From Siphonodentalium dalli (Eukaryota > Mollusca > Scaphopoda > Gadilida > Siphonodentaliidae): a stretch of DNA of 64,000 bases. The stretch is from the NCBI GenBank assembly GCA_032622095.1, contig CP136061.1:260246077-260310076 (forward strand). The letters run 5' to 3'. Every line of letters begins with the position of its first letter. Position 1 is the stretch's first letter. The notes under the pieces are model-generated. The model saw nothing but the letters and a program-made list of their open reading frames with translations, ran no database searches and was not told where the DNA came from. Below, in pieces: positions 1 through 10,925 of this stretch. Made by a program: the position numbers and the translations under genes.

Positions 1-608
1 GTGGTGTCTGTGCTGATGTTGTTGTTGTTGCTGGCGGCGGAGCTGGGGGACACCGGAATGTGTTGGTAATCCGGTGTCCGAGGTGTAAAGCTGTCCAGTT
101 CCACGTCGAAGCTGGCGGCAGGAACATCTGGGGTGGTATCCACGTCCCTGTCTCCGCAAGCCTCGACGACGACAGCAGGGACCTCCGGCAGATCCACGGA
201 GTCCCTGCTAGCTGGTACTATGTCGTCAGTCTCCATGCAGGTCGAGTCGTCTGGGCGTCTCTCAGACAACTTCGACCCGCCGGCTATGACTATAGACGGC
301 TGAACCACTCGGGGAGGGGTGACCGGCAGATCAACAGTCACCCCCTTCTTTTTCTTCCATTTCGCCCGTCTGGCTGCGTCCCTTCTCCTTCGAGCTGGTG
401 TCTTTCTCTTAGGAGGCTCCTCTTTCATGGTACGGCTGGTCTTGGCGTTCTTGCTCCGGGTAGAAGATCTCTGGATACCAGCATCCTCCGTCCGGAATTC
501 AACACAAAGAGTCAAATAGCCCCTGTTAGACTGGAGATTCCAGCTAACAATGTCCGCAATTTGAGATCTCTGTATTGCAGCTAACGCGGCGTCAGGGATT
601 AGCTCCAT
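1..608 (-). CDS. Partial GC-rich ORF, transposon ORF1/gag-like, open at window edge
   Basis: An ATG at 608-606 opens a frame that stays free of stops for 202 codons to the left edge of the window, so the gene is cut by the window. An in-frame stop lies a few codons upstream of the ATG, which supports this start. The peptide begins MELIPDAALAAIQRSQIAD. It has a strongly basic middle (KRKTPARRRRDAARRAKWKK) and a Ser/Pro/Asp-rich, low-complexity C-terminal part with an Asn run. GC content and CpG content are far above the AT-rich surroundings, and the GC-rich zone extends upstream to about 720, which suggests an inserted element. The basic patch would suit nucleic-acid binding, as in ORF1/gag proteins of retroelements, but no zinc knuckle or reverse transcriptase is visible. 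The function is not recognised. A host gene exon is the alternative. Confidence 0.5.
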   Translation of the reverse strand, partial: MELIPDAALAAIQRSQIADIVSWNLQSNRGYLTLCVEFRTEDAGIQRSSTRSKNAKTSRTMKEEPPKRKTPARRRRDAARRAKWKKKKGVTVDLPVTPPRVVQPSIVIAGGSKLSERRPDDSTCMETDDIVPASRDSVDLPEVPAVVVEACGDRDVDTTPDVPAASFDVELDSFTPRTPDYQHIPVSPSSAASNNNNISTDT

Positions 609-1893
609 TGTCCGTCGCGCTAAGCCTAATCCAAAACCGTCTCACTCGCCGGCATCAGCATGAGGGCGGTTGCTTCCAATAAAGGTTACAGACCGCTCAA
701 CTCACTCGTACCGACGCTCTGATAACAAGGAACGAATAGAGCCAAATAAAATCTGACTTGTTCGTTCCACTTGCTGCCAGAGGAAATGACCGCAATCGTA
801 TTTCCTGTACTATTTAACTGAAAGGCACGGGCGCCGCTGAAAACACATCGTTGTTTAGCCAATCACAACGATTATTTACGCAAACAATTTACCAGAGTAC
901 TCCATGCAAATAAATCGAGTACGCCCAATACAAATTACACCACGAAATGTTTTCTCACCTGAGACCGAAAAAGCGCAGTATTTCGTTGACTATTCAGTCG
1001 AATTGTGACCATAAACTTTCAGTCGTATTACAAAAGAAATAAATACACGGTATATCGGTGTGTATGGTCAAGTTGTACCACAAAAAAGTGATTGTAGGAC
1101 TCCCCTACGCTTCGTCCTACAATCAGTTTTTTGTGGTACAACTTGACCATACACACCTCTACACCGTGTATTTATTTCTTAAATAAAACATGTTGTCGCA
1201 GATTATATGTAAAACTGAACAATGCGAAATATTTGTCTTTGAAATGTTTCGTCAACAATCTCCCATATAGTAGGTCGGAGAACTATGATAACTGTGCATT
1301 TTATGGTAAAGAAAATCACCCAAGTTTGTGTTTGACATCAAATGGGTGATATTTGTTGATCTGGATATGATGACAAGTTAGTGAGGACAAACGATTGTCA
1401 TGGCAACCTCTGATAAAACATGGGCCCCAAAAATGCCAAAACGTGCTTTAAATGGGTGTAAAATGATTCGTCTTCACAACAAGGGACAAGTTTTAGCAGG
1501 AGGTAATGAAAACGAGTTTGTTGTGACTATGGGGATTTGTTTCGAGTTAACAGAGTATACAAATTACTACTGGTGGTAAAAATAGCGGACAATCTTGTTG
1601 CACATGAGGGGAAAATGGTCAAAACAAATAATTTCTTTAACGTTTTTTTTACAATGCACCAATCAGGATTTTTCCTAGAACCGCCATTTTATAACAGACC
1701 CTGAGTATTCACAATTTGAAGTAATTCTAATTTAAGAATAGTGCATGAGTAAATTATACACATTATTGATAGCGATTGTTCCAAGTTGATATTGGGAAAA
1801 AATTATGTGTGTCCAGTTTACAGTAATATATTTGTCTCTGAGCGTCATATACATGACTATATATCTATGTATTATATATAAACTTATGCTTAC
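609..1893. other. AT-rich spacer with one foldback element
   Basis: Apart from the hairpin at 1034-1180, no coding exon, tandem repeat or RNA gene is seen. It lies downstream (minus strand) of the last CUB exon. A further terminal exon of that gene could be here but no convincing one is visible. Confidence 0.4.
1034..1180. repeat. Foldback (hairpin) element, about 66-bp arms
   Basis: The left arm (from AAGAAATAAATACACGG) and the right arm (ending CCGTGTATTTATTTCTT) are near-perfect reverse complements, separated by about 12 bases around 1100-1112. The arms include GTATGGTCAAGTTGTACCAC and its complement. This is the structure of a small foldback MITE. Confidence 0.8.
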
Positions 1894-2015
1894 GAAGAAT
1901 TAATTCGGCCGATGCATTGAAGCCTTTTTCGGTTGTCGAATTGTCGGACCTCATGATGACCATCAAAGTTTCGAAATTCGTTATAACTGCGTGTTTGAAT
2001 CCACTGCCACAGTAC
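1894..2015 (-). CDS. Astacin-EGF-ApeC-CUB gene, CUB domain exon 3
   Basis: This exon encodes the C-terminal third of the CUB domain. It begins YCGSGFKHAV, where the Cys-Gly is the conserved CUB CG, and runs through ...MRSDNSTTEKGF, matching the family pattern F.SD.s...GF.a. The acceptor is CTTTCAATGCAG. One leading base completes the Arg codon left by the 6,889 exon (phase 2). The strong donor GTAAGC leaves one base (phase 1), so the CUB module as a whole is phase 1-1, typical of a shuffled extracellular domain. If the donor is not used, the frame runs on for about 9 codons to a stop at 1865-1867, so this could be the terminal exon. Confidence 0.88.
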
Positions 2016-2589
2016 CTGCATTGAAAGAACATAGTCCAGTGTATTTATGAGAAACAATTGCCCAACCCGGAACCCGGAATTAATTGCAACAGGATTGGAA
2101 TAAGTACATAAATCCCCCATAAACCACATACTCAAAATCAACACAAATCCGAAAAGGGGGAAATTGGTGAATTTTTTAAAATAAATTTTGGAAATTTTGG
2201 CCAAATCATCAATTTATGGATTTTCAGGGATGTACCACAAATATTCAAATTCACAAGGAACGTGAGGTCGACAAAATCTAAATGAAGTAGGAAGGACTTG
2301 TGAATTAAATTGTTATATATATATATATCCTTGAAAATCCATAAATTGATGATTATACCAAATTTTCCCAATTTTTTTCACGAAATTTAGCAATTTCCCT
2401 TTGTTGATTTCTGTTGATTTCTGGAGGGTTTATGTACATATTCCAGCAAAAACGTAATATGTTACAAAGTTCTGGGTAAAACCATAAATGTACTGGACCG
2501 ATAGACACATGCTGAGGCATGTACACTTAAATATGTCGGCATGGGAAAAACACTACAATCAACCATTTCATTGCAGGATACTCTATGTT
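2016..2589. other. Intron sequence, AT-rich
   Basis: Part of the intron between CUB exons 2 and 3. A short stretch near 2155-2240 recurs inverted near 2320-2400 (AATTTATGGATTTTCA and its complement), suggesting a degenerate foldback. Nothing coding is seen. Confidence 0.35.
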
Positions 2590-3365
2590 GGGTTGTTACT
2601 TGATTTCATGCTCTTCATATGTAGACTTTATATCTTGTCCATTACATTTATATGGTGTGTTTTTACCTGTATATGGTGTCCGTTCACCATTAAGATGATG
2701 TCGTCTGTTCTCTAAATGATATGCTTACGTCTTTGTATGATGTTGTTCCACCTTTGTATGGTGTCCATTCATCTTTATATGATTATCATCACATGGTGTG
2801 GAAATGTCTTTATATGGCGTTAACATATCGTTACATGGTGCCAATTCACCATCATGATGCGATACCATATAATAAAGACATATACTCAGCATATAAAGTC
2901 GTATACACATCATATAAAGTCGTATGTACATCATATAGAGAACAGAGGCCATCATCAGAAATGGTCACCATATACAGATAAAGGCACATGGACACCATAT
3001 AAAGGTAAATGGACACCATATAATGGTAAAAACCACATCATATATAGGTAAATACACACAATATAAAGGTAAATACACACCATAATACAGGTGAATGGAC
3101 ACAATATAAGGTAAATGGACAAACAATAAAGATGAATGGAAACTACATGTAGGTGAATAGACACCATAAGCAGGTGATTTGCAAACATATAAAGGTAAAG
3201 CACACCATATACACGTGAATTGACTCCATACAAAGGAAACACCACATAATGGACACCATATAAAGGTGAATTGACATCATATAAAGACATTTGCACACCA
3301 TATAAAAGTGAATGGACATCAATAGAAATGTGAATGGACACCATATAAAGCAGTCATGAACGTAG
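2590..3365. repeat. About 30-bp minisatellite in two opposed orientations
   Basis: Degenerate units of ATGGTGTCCATTCACCTTTAT read on the plus strand from about 2640 to 2850. The reverse complement (AAAGGTGAATGGACACCAT) repeats from about 2950 to 3350. The orientation switches near 2880, making a large imperfect palindrome. The open frames here are products of the repeat and are not genes. Confidence 0.8.
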
Positions 3366-3663
3366 TGCGTACCATTTGGAAGCAGCAATCTGTGAAAGCG
3401 GTCAATGATGATAAGTTTCTTTCGAAAAAAAAAAAAAAAAATTGGAAATGTGTTTTATTATAACATTAATCAGCTGTTAATAATGTTAAATCAGTCTCAC
3501 TGTCGGTGTCAATAATTGGCATTATTCTGCGAAATTTTCTTGGAGGTGGTTGTGAACAGATGGCCTGACTATGGCTTGTTGAACTTGAATTTCCAACGTT
3601 AAATTCAAATTTACCACCATAAATATTGGCACCGGCGAACATTCCTCTGACAACATTTTCACT
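3366..3663. other. Spacer with poly-A run
   Basis: Contains an uninterrupted A run at about 3427-3441 and AT-rich sequence next to the Crypton remnant. It may be the 3-prime flank of that element. Nothing else is seen. Confidence 0.35.
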
Positions 3664-5105
3664 TTAAATTTCTGGATTTCCAGCAGATTTAACATTCCCA
3701 TCAGATTGAATCAAAATGCGTTTGGCGACTATTTTTTTTTCAGCATGAGTACTCGTACTTGGGCCGTGTATTGCCAGTGCCCTTTTATTACTGAAATTGT
3801 TTTGTAACACATTGCACATGTCCCGTTGTTGGCCTATACTTGCGATTGCAATATTCACATTATTATGTCCAGAAAGTTGCGTTATCGTCAGTGGATCAAA
3901 ACCGGCATGCACCAAATTGTTGATGCATGTTTTTCGTAGCGAGTGATTCATGAAGTTGCCTTCCAGGCCAGCATTCTTTGCCATTATCTGCATCATTTTT
4001 CCAAGTGTATTTACTCCAACTGGTTGTGCTTTATACAACAACTGTTTTGGTACAGTGTGTTGGCGAAAGGCACTATTTATTCCCAGGTAAAATTGCAGCC
4101 GGTTTATTTTCTCGGTAAAGTTTATATGCTGCGATCGGACATCTTGCGGGGGTCTGTCCTATTGGCAAATATTTTCGGGTTGAAAGCTCGTGTTGAATTG
4201 TTAGTGCCATCTCTTGTTTTACTCAGTCTCTCATTAAATTCAAGGAATTCATCATTGTTCTCATCCGTTGTTAACAGAATGTCACCCCATTTCAGTTGCC
4301 GGTTCTCATGGTTTCCTCTAAATCCCATTAACATCGTGTTATTAAACCATATCAGATTCAGCAGGGCTGCCGCGCTGCGAAATCCCAATTGTCCTGTTTC
4401 CCCATAGAATTTGTACTGCCCTGTCAGTGAGTGGCTAACTTTTGTTAGGACGCTTTCCCAACGCCTTTACCTTTGAGTTCTTTCCGGTGGGCTTTCAGGA
4501 CATCTCTGCTCATTTTGAAGTGCTCGCCGACCAGTAGACTGTCACTGTACCCTGTCTCCCTCACTTGCCTACCAACCCCCCCATGAAATCTTGTCAGACT
4601 GCCAGGTTCGTAGTCTGTACCGTCTTCTTTCTTTGCTGTCATTAGAAATCCACCTACATGTATGTCTAATTCTTCAAGTGGAATATTATTTGGGCTTCTA
4701 TCTTCATTTTGACTGTTGAGATATTCGGCGAATTTCCTCATGCAGCTTTCAGTTTTCTTCAGTGTTTGGATTTCTTTGCTTTGAACATTACTGCGCAAGC
4801 TTCGTGGCCCATTAACAACATTAAAGTTACTTGCAGTTAGTTGTACAAGAAGCAGCGGCCGTACTATCACATTGTGTAGGATTTGTGTTGGACTGACTTA
4901 AGCCTCTTCTTATTGGACAATATTCCCTCTGCGATCGAAAGTTTTCATTTACTGGCATTGTAACAGTTCTGGTGGGGCTGGGTGCTTCATTTCGAGAACC
5001 TGGACATAACTCAACATTAGCACTGTCAACATCATCTTGATATGAGTTCTCAACATCTTCTTCAAAATCAACAATTGACTCCACAAATTCTCCATATCTA
5101 TCCAT
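3664..5105 (-). pseudogene. Crypton-type tyrosine recombinase transposon, broken
   Basis: Read on the minus strand, four frame-shifted pieces (5105-4827, 4870-4445, 4388-4122, 4041-3664) form one protein of DUF3504/Crypton type. The pieces are: an acidic N-terminus starting MDRYGEFVESIVDFEEDVE; a core-binding part (MRKFAEYLNSQNED, LDIHVGGFLMTAKKEDG); a catalytic-domain start (FRGNHENRQLKWGDILL, then ERLSKTRDG); and a C-terminal part with NHSLRKT and QLSGHNNV. Arg, His-x-x-Arg and Gly-His, typical of tyrosine recombinases, are visible. After GHNNV the expected Tyr is absent: the sequence reads NIAIAS where relatives usually have NYAxAS, with a short deletion. Frameshifts and the missing nucleophile make it inactive. 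It sits in the large intron between CUB exons 2 and 3. Confidence 0.85.
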
Positions 5106-6888
5106 TGTAGAGTAAATTTAAGAGAGACAAATATCGCAGGTATAACTATTGTTGTTGTTATATTTGACAGCCGGCAGACGACAGGTTTTTGATCAGGGGA
5201 GGGGTTATTTTGTCCCTTAATTATTTTTATAAATCATCGTACGTATGACCCTTTCATATTTTGTATATCCCAATTCAGTGTATTAATATTTTATTCATAT
5301 TCATTCGTTTTATGATTACAAATTGCACTTGTTTGTGCATTTTCTACAAACAGTCGCCTACATCGAAAACCGGAGTTGCTTGGGTTATCGACGTAAACAA
5401 AACACCGCTTGGGAGCCAGTCTAGCGCGTGCGCGACACACCGGTCAAATAGTTCCGTTTCCGTATACCACTAGAGGTAGACGAAACAAAACAAAAACGTG
5501 AATATGAAACACTGTGGAGAGGCGTGACAAGCCGATTCATTGAGCCGGATCAATTCAGCCACCCGTTTTGAAGGACCGAAGAGGACCATGAGCTAAGTCA
5601 CATCCGCTGGTCGATGCCTCACCAGGACTCTTACACCACACCTCATGGGATGCACCCCACGACAAACAGGTTGCCACATTAGGGAATGTTTACCCATCGC
5701 AGTTGGGCGGTAGGTCTATTCTACCACAGGGCCCATACGGGTAATAGTGGAGTACCACTATAACTGGAATTCAGGATCATCAAGGATGACATTGTTCACG
5801 TTTTTATGGTTAGTATATTTACTGGGAAGAAACCTGTTTCCAGAATCTATACAATATACATTTTGATGAATAACAAAGTTATAGCACTGAAGTTTAGATG
5901 TTGAAGTTACCAACATGTGCCCACTAACCAAATAATTATCTACCTTCTACCTTATTTCTGATTTATACAGATCCAGATACTACTAAATTTACCAATTTGT
6001 TTGCTTTCAGTTATTATATTAACTCAAATTCGTCGAGAACTATTAATATTTATAACTGACGTAATTGGCTCATCCCATCTCGCGAGAACTCAGAAAAACA
6101 AATATACGACAATTGAGTGAATAATGATACTTTGATCTCAGCTATTATTACATGGATACTAGAAAATGAGTTCACTATTTACACTATTTACACATCAGAT
6201 ACATGTTCCAATAAACTGTATCTTATTCAGCATTCAAAATTGTTCCCTTGAGATTTTTTTTCAACCGCATTTGACAAAGATCACCTAATTGTTACAAATA
6301 CCAGTGCTGGTCCAGATAAGAAGTTCAAGTAAGAGTTCTCTCGGCGGTGCGACGTAAATATGCATTCCGAATAAAATGAAATTCATTGTACAGCAAGAAG
6401 CAAGGTGTTAAACAGTGCGCATGAAGCCATGAGCTATCTTTGTTACTACATCTATGTTTGCGTTTCCGTTCCCTCCATCTACCGGTTTCAAAACCTAACC
6501 TGTGATTGGACGTTCTTATTTTCTTAATTAAATAAGCCAAAAATGAATTACAGTATTTAAATACGATGCAGAAACTTATAATCATCTATTCATCGAATCG
6601 CCGATTTAGAAAGGGAAGCATTAACAATCACACCACTGTTTTGATATATAACTGTTTGATTATACGCTTTGTGAGCAGGATTGCCGCGTGCAAGACTAGT
6701 CGATACGTCGATTTCACGTTATACATTTTTGTGGGATGGGGTGTCATCAAATGTACTTGGAAACGAATCCAAATGCTGTCAGAACCCGTTCATGAAAACA
6801 TAATGTTGTGTATATTGTCATAATGTATATCAGTTATAAATATCACATTTTTGTAATAGTTAATGTAATAAATACTGTTTAAACTAAC
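5106..6888. other. Intron sequence without recognised features
   Basis: Between the Crypton remnant and CUB exon 2. It is AT-rich with a modestly GC-richer patch at 5390-5760. No exon that would fit the CUB chain is seen here, and no tandem array or clear terminal repeats. Confidence 0.35.
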
Positions 6889-7010
6889 CTGTGCCCCGCT
6901 TGTCCGAGGTAATTGTCCCTGATTTCTATTGAATCATAGCATCCATTATCCGAATCCGTTTCTATTTCTAAATCCTCGATTGTTAGTCTGATGTTAGATC
7001 CTGGTGGTCC
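6889..7010 (-). CDS. Astacin-EGF-ApeC-CUB gene, CUB domain exon 2
   Basis: Encodes the middle of the CUB domain: GPPGSNIRLTIEDLEIE, then a Cys in NGCYDSIEIRD, matching the family pattern (pG..I.L.f.d.d.e...C.yD.leI.dg). The acceptor TTTTGTTCTGAATACTCACAG gives phase 0, continuing exactly from the 9,187 exon. The donor CACAG/GTTAGT leaves two bases (AG), which join G of the next exon to make Arg. The 122-nt size fits 40 codons plus 2. In the full domain the Cys here would pair with the YCG cysteine of the next exon. Confidence 0.92.
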
Positions 7011-7354
7011 CTGTGAGTATTCAGAACAAAACACGGCGTGATTTATGTTGTCACCCCTTGCATGTATACATATGTCGTTATAGGGGTTAACGGACTGCAA
7101 TAGCTAATACCTTAACTAAAATTGTTTAATTGACGATTTATGATATACATGCACATGTACTGCCCATCACAATTGTGTCTGTCCCAAACCGGCTGCCACA
7201 GATGATGTGACCAGACAATGTGTGTCTTGTTATGCAAAATCTTACAATGTCATCGTGCATAATATTTCATGCGAGAAAGACAGATATTTACACGCACATG
7301 TTTTCACATAGTATAGGTATATAGTTAATTAGGGATCATTCGATTAACACTCAA

Positions 7355-9110
7355 TCGTTAAAGACATATTATGCACTTGTTCGGGTGCGTGAAAGTGATC
7401 AGTTTGTATCCAGACACTAAGCCAACTGGAGGAATTTAGTATTCTACTAACAACGACAATAAGCTAAAGCAAATCGACCTTACCACTCCATAGAAAACAT
7501 CGTCTGAACTACGCTCAATTGTAAATATTTACTACTCGATTCCGGACGCATCTATTGTCGATAAACTAAGAATACCAGTTCGCCATCGAGAGTCTCTGCA
7601 TTTAATTAATATATAAGAATGACGGTGTGTGTTGTCAATTTGGATATAATATTTGTAAAAATTACTACTTTGAACAAGATTATTCTTTATATATATTTGA
7701 TCACCCAACCGGAGTGTTTCACATCACTTTAAACAAAATGTTTGTTTCATTTGATTATTATGATCGTTTGAGAAAAATAGTTTCTAACTATTGGTCTTGT
7801 TATGAGATCTTTAAGTTTATCGTCTAATTGACCCAATATATTTGGAAAAGTATGTGATGGTAAATATTCTGAGAAAAACACTATTAATTTAGGTACTAAT
7901 TAAAGGTTCACTTAATTTACGAATCACCAGATCACATTATATACAACACATGCCATAGTATATATATATACCATTTGAACAGTTGTCATCTTTGCAATAA
8001 ATCGTCGATCGCGTCTAACTAACATTTGTATGTCATATATTCAAATGTGTCCTTTTCTAATGGTAACGATATGGGCATTTCCCATGACAAAATCGATTAG
8101 TCTAGTTGGTTATACTTCATATAAATACGCGCGTTTTTCGTAATATGTGCAGGTGCAGCGATATGACGTATCTTGTCGATTTCACAAGACCATGTCAATT
8201 TCACTCTAACGTATTAACCCTGCGAGCACGGATGGCGAGCTTTGTTTTTATAGTATTTAGGTATATACCTAAATCATCCCAGATAATCACGAATATAGCA
8301 TCAGATTTCTCCCAAGATATACCGTTTTAAAGCTACTGGAATCTGCCAATGATTGGTATAAAACAAAAAATCGGAATGAGGCTCTTGGGTTGGGAGAAAA
8401 ATGATCCATCATGACATGGGATGTGGGCATGGACAAATCTCACCCTCGTGGCCAGATATTTTGTCCGGAAACTCGGCAAGCCTCGTGTCCGGCCCAAATA
8501 TCTGGCCCCTCGGGCGAGATTTTTCCATCCCACACCCCAGATCATGATGGATAATATTAATCTCCCATGAAGTATTGGTGTGAATCTGAGAATCACTTAG
8601 CGGACACTCCCAGACCACAGCTGTTCCGTATTCTGGTGGAATATATATATATGTTCCTCTTCCAAATGTATATAGCATGACATATGTCGCGTATAATGTG
8701 ATCCGAGCATTCGAATATTAAGTGGCCCTTTAAAGTGATGTGAAACACTCCGGTGGGTGATCAAATAGAAATAGATGATAATATTGCTAAAAGTAGTTAT
8801 TTTTACAAATATTTAATTCAAACTAACAACACACACCGTCATTATTATATCATATTAATTAAATTCAGTGACTCTCGGTGGCGAAATCATTTTCGTTACT
8901 TTATCGCGGATAGTTTCGTCCCGAATCGAGAAGTAAATATTTACAATTGAGCGTAGCTTAGATGATGTTTTCTATGGAGTGGTAAGGTAGATATTTTTGA
9001 GATTTTCGGCGATGCAGTATAATGCTTCATTCCTCCCTGTTGGCATAGTGCCTGAATACTAACTAACAGTTTAACAAACCCGAACAAGTCCATAACATGT
9101 CTTTAACGTT
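7355..9110. mobile_element. Long inverted-repeat element in CUB intron
   Basis: About 400 bp at 7355-7755 is repeated as its reverse complement at 8735-9110, for example ATCACCC..GGAGTGTTTCACATCACTTTA against AAAGTGATGTGAAACACTCCGG. A spacer of about 1 kb holds no ORF but carries a separate hairpin (8404-8552). A third copy in the same orientation as the right arm lies at 62,267-62,690. The arrangement suits a non-autonomous foldback transposon or two opposed insertions. Confidence 0.75.
8404..8552. repeat. Foldback hairpin, about 60-bp arms
   Basis: The left arm starts ATCCATCATGA and the right arm ends TCATGATGGAT. The arms also share GTGGCCAGATATTTTGTCCGG with its imperfect complement. 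The loop is centred near 8478. It is a second foldback nested inside the larger inverted-repeat element. Confidence 0.75.
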
Positions 9111-9132
9111 TGATAACAATAAACACGTAATA

Positions 9133-9224
9133 TAACTCACTTTGAAGAACCAGTGGCAGTTCTGGTTGTTATTGTAGTTAACTCACTTTGAAGAACCAGT
9201 GACAGTGCTGGTTGTTATTGTAGT
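9133..9224 (-). repeat. 46-bp tandem duplication of exon end and splice donor
   Basis: Two adjacent 46-bp copies (9133-9178 and 9179-9224) match at 44 positions. Each contains the last codons of CUB exon 1 (CACTGGTTCTTCAAA) followed by a GTGAGT donor. The inner donor at 9187/9186 gives the correct phase. Use of the outer donor at 9141/9140 would add an in-frame TAA. Confidence 0.85.
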
Positions 9225-9296
9225 TGTTCGGATAATTTGGGGACATGAAGCTGACCTTCTTGTTAGTGGCACTGAGTTCGTACTTTTGACCACAAT
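9187..9296 (-). CDS. Astacin-EGF-ApeC-CUB gene, CUB domain exon 1
   Basis: Encodes the N-terminal third of the CUB domain: CGQKYELSATNKKV, then the signature FMSPNYPNNY and a Cys-x-Trp (HCHWFF), exactly as in CUB domains (C.......i.SPnYP..Y...~C.W.i). The acceptor CCATTCTAG leaves two bases (AT) that complete Asp with the preceding exon (phase 1). The donor AAA/GTGAGT gives phase 0. The exon end and donor are tandemly duplicated (9133-9224). CUB domains bind proteins or glycans and often guide substrate choice in astacins such as tolloid. Confidence 0.92.
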
Positions 9297-10340
9297 CTAG
9301 AATGGAGGTATTTCATGTTTTGAGAGTGCGCCCTTGGTTTAAACATATTTATTTATCAAAATAATATGACGGGATTGGAGGACAAGTGCCAGCCACTTAG
9401 ACGGACCTCCTCTCCGGTATACATCACCACTAAATACAATACAGTATGGTTAGAGTGGATAAATAATCTATACTAATAAAACACAATTGTGTTTATTTGT
9501 TTGCCCCATTATAAGCGACCAAACGGCTAGACGATCGGATCTGAACATATGTGTATAGGATACACCTGACCCATTGACCATTATTATATGGGCCCCTTTG
9601 GCATTAGATGTCTTAAAATGGCACTAATATGTATTTTGAATATATATGTTGGCTACAGACGACCAAATGGCTGAACACTCGGAGCTGAAAATGTGTACAT
9701 ATTGATAATTTGACCCGAAGAAACTTATTAGATAGCTCCAGTTGACATCGGATGTCTTAATTAAAATGGCAATAATAATTAAATTAATTAAATAATTAAT
9801 TATATACCAAAAATGGCTGCAATATGGTTTGGTGAAAATTGAAACAAGGAGATAAATTGAAGTGAGTATCATGGGATTGGTGCATTGACATCCGATGACC
9901 AAAGTGGGACTAAAAAATTGTATGATCAATAAAGAGTGTTTATTATCAGTCCAGAAAATAGTTGGGGGAAATTGGTGCACTCTTTATCAAAAAATAATTC
10001 GGGAAATGTCACGGATATGTGTTGTTGACCCCAAATGACTTAAAAGGGCACAATAATTAGCAATAACTAGTGTTTACTACCAACTTAAAAGAAAGATGTA
10101 ACTGTATCTGGAGAATCACGCGATAGCTGCTGGTTACCCCAGATGACTAATAACCATTTTAAATGACATGAAGGGCCACTGATAGTTTACACAGTCTTCA
10201 CAGAACAACGCCGTGTACCTCATCAAGTATATACTAACATACACAACAAAGGTGATAGTTGTGTGTTAGTATCCACTTTAACCCAAGTTTTTGTTATCTC
10301 TTTTCATATTCATCGAAATTAGTATTATTGCATCTGAATG
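9297..10340. other. Intron sequence with diverged repeats
   Basis: Between 9490 and 9960, degenerate copies of a roughly 190-bp motif occur (GACCAAACGGCT..GATCGGATCTG; GACCAAATGGCTGAACACTCGG; CATCCGATGACC). No exon fits the gene chain here. Confidence 0.4.
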
Positions 10341-10925
10341 ATCTCCCGAACGTATCACGTTGTGGGCTTATAATATGATTTATTTTAGGTTCATGATCTC
10401 CCGAACGTATCACACTGTGGGCTTATAATATGATTTGTTTTAGGTTCATGATCTCCCGAACGTATCACACTGTGGGCTTATAATGTTATTTGTTTTAGGT
10501 TCATGATCTCCCGAACGTATCACACTGTGGGCTTATAATGTGATTTGTTTTAGGTTCATGATCTCCCGAACGTATCACACTGTGGGCTTATAATATGATT
10601 TGTTTTAGGTTCATGATCTCCCGAACGTATCACACTGTGGGCTTATAATGTTATTTGTTTTAGGTTCATGATCTCCCGAACGTATCACACTGTGGGCTTA
10701 TAATGTGATTTGTTTTAGGTTCATGATCTCCCGAACGTATCACACTGTGGGCTTATAATATGATTTGTTTTAGGTTCATGATCTCCCGAACGTATCACAC
10801 TGTGGGCTTATAATGTTATTTGTTTTAGGTTCATGATCTCCCGAACGTATCACACTGTGGGCTTATAATGTGATTTGTTTTAGGTTCATGATCTCCCGAA
10901 AGTATCACACTGTGGGCTTATAATA
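10341..10925. repeat. 54-bp minisatellite, about 11 copies
   Basis: The unit starts ATCTCCCGAACGTATCAC and ends TTTTAGGTTCATG, with period 54. The variable dinucleotides after TATAAT cycle as ATGATT, GTTATT, GTGATT from the second unit on, giving a three-unit, 162-bp higher-order period. It lies in the intron between ApeC exon 3 and CUB exon 1. Confidence 0.92.

Noticed and set aside
60-584. Plus-strand ORF of 174 codons
   Set aside because: It is the shadow of the minus-strand GC-rich frame that spans 608-1. The plus peptide is Arg/Ser/Leu-rich without motifs.
2725-3388. Tyr/Leu/Ile-rich ORFs on the minus strand, resembling membrane proteins
   Set aside because: They are the translated minisatellite (repeating SIHLYMVS-type peptides).
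10341-10925. 54-bp repeat considered as CRISPR-like repeat plus spacer
   Set aside because: The whole 54 bp is conserved, including the part that would be the spacer.
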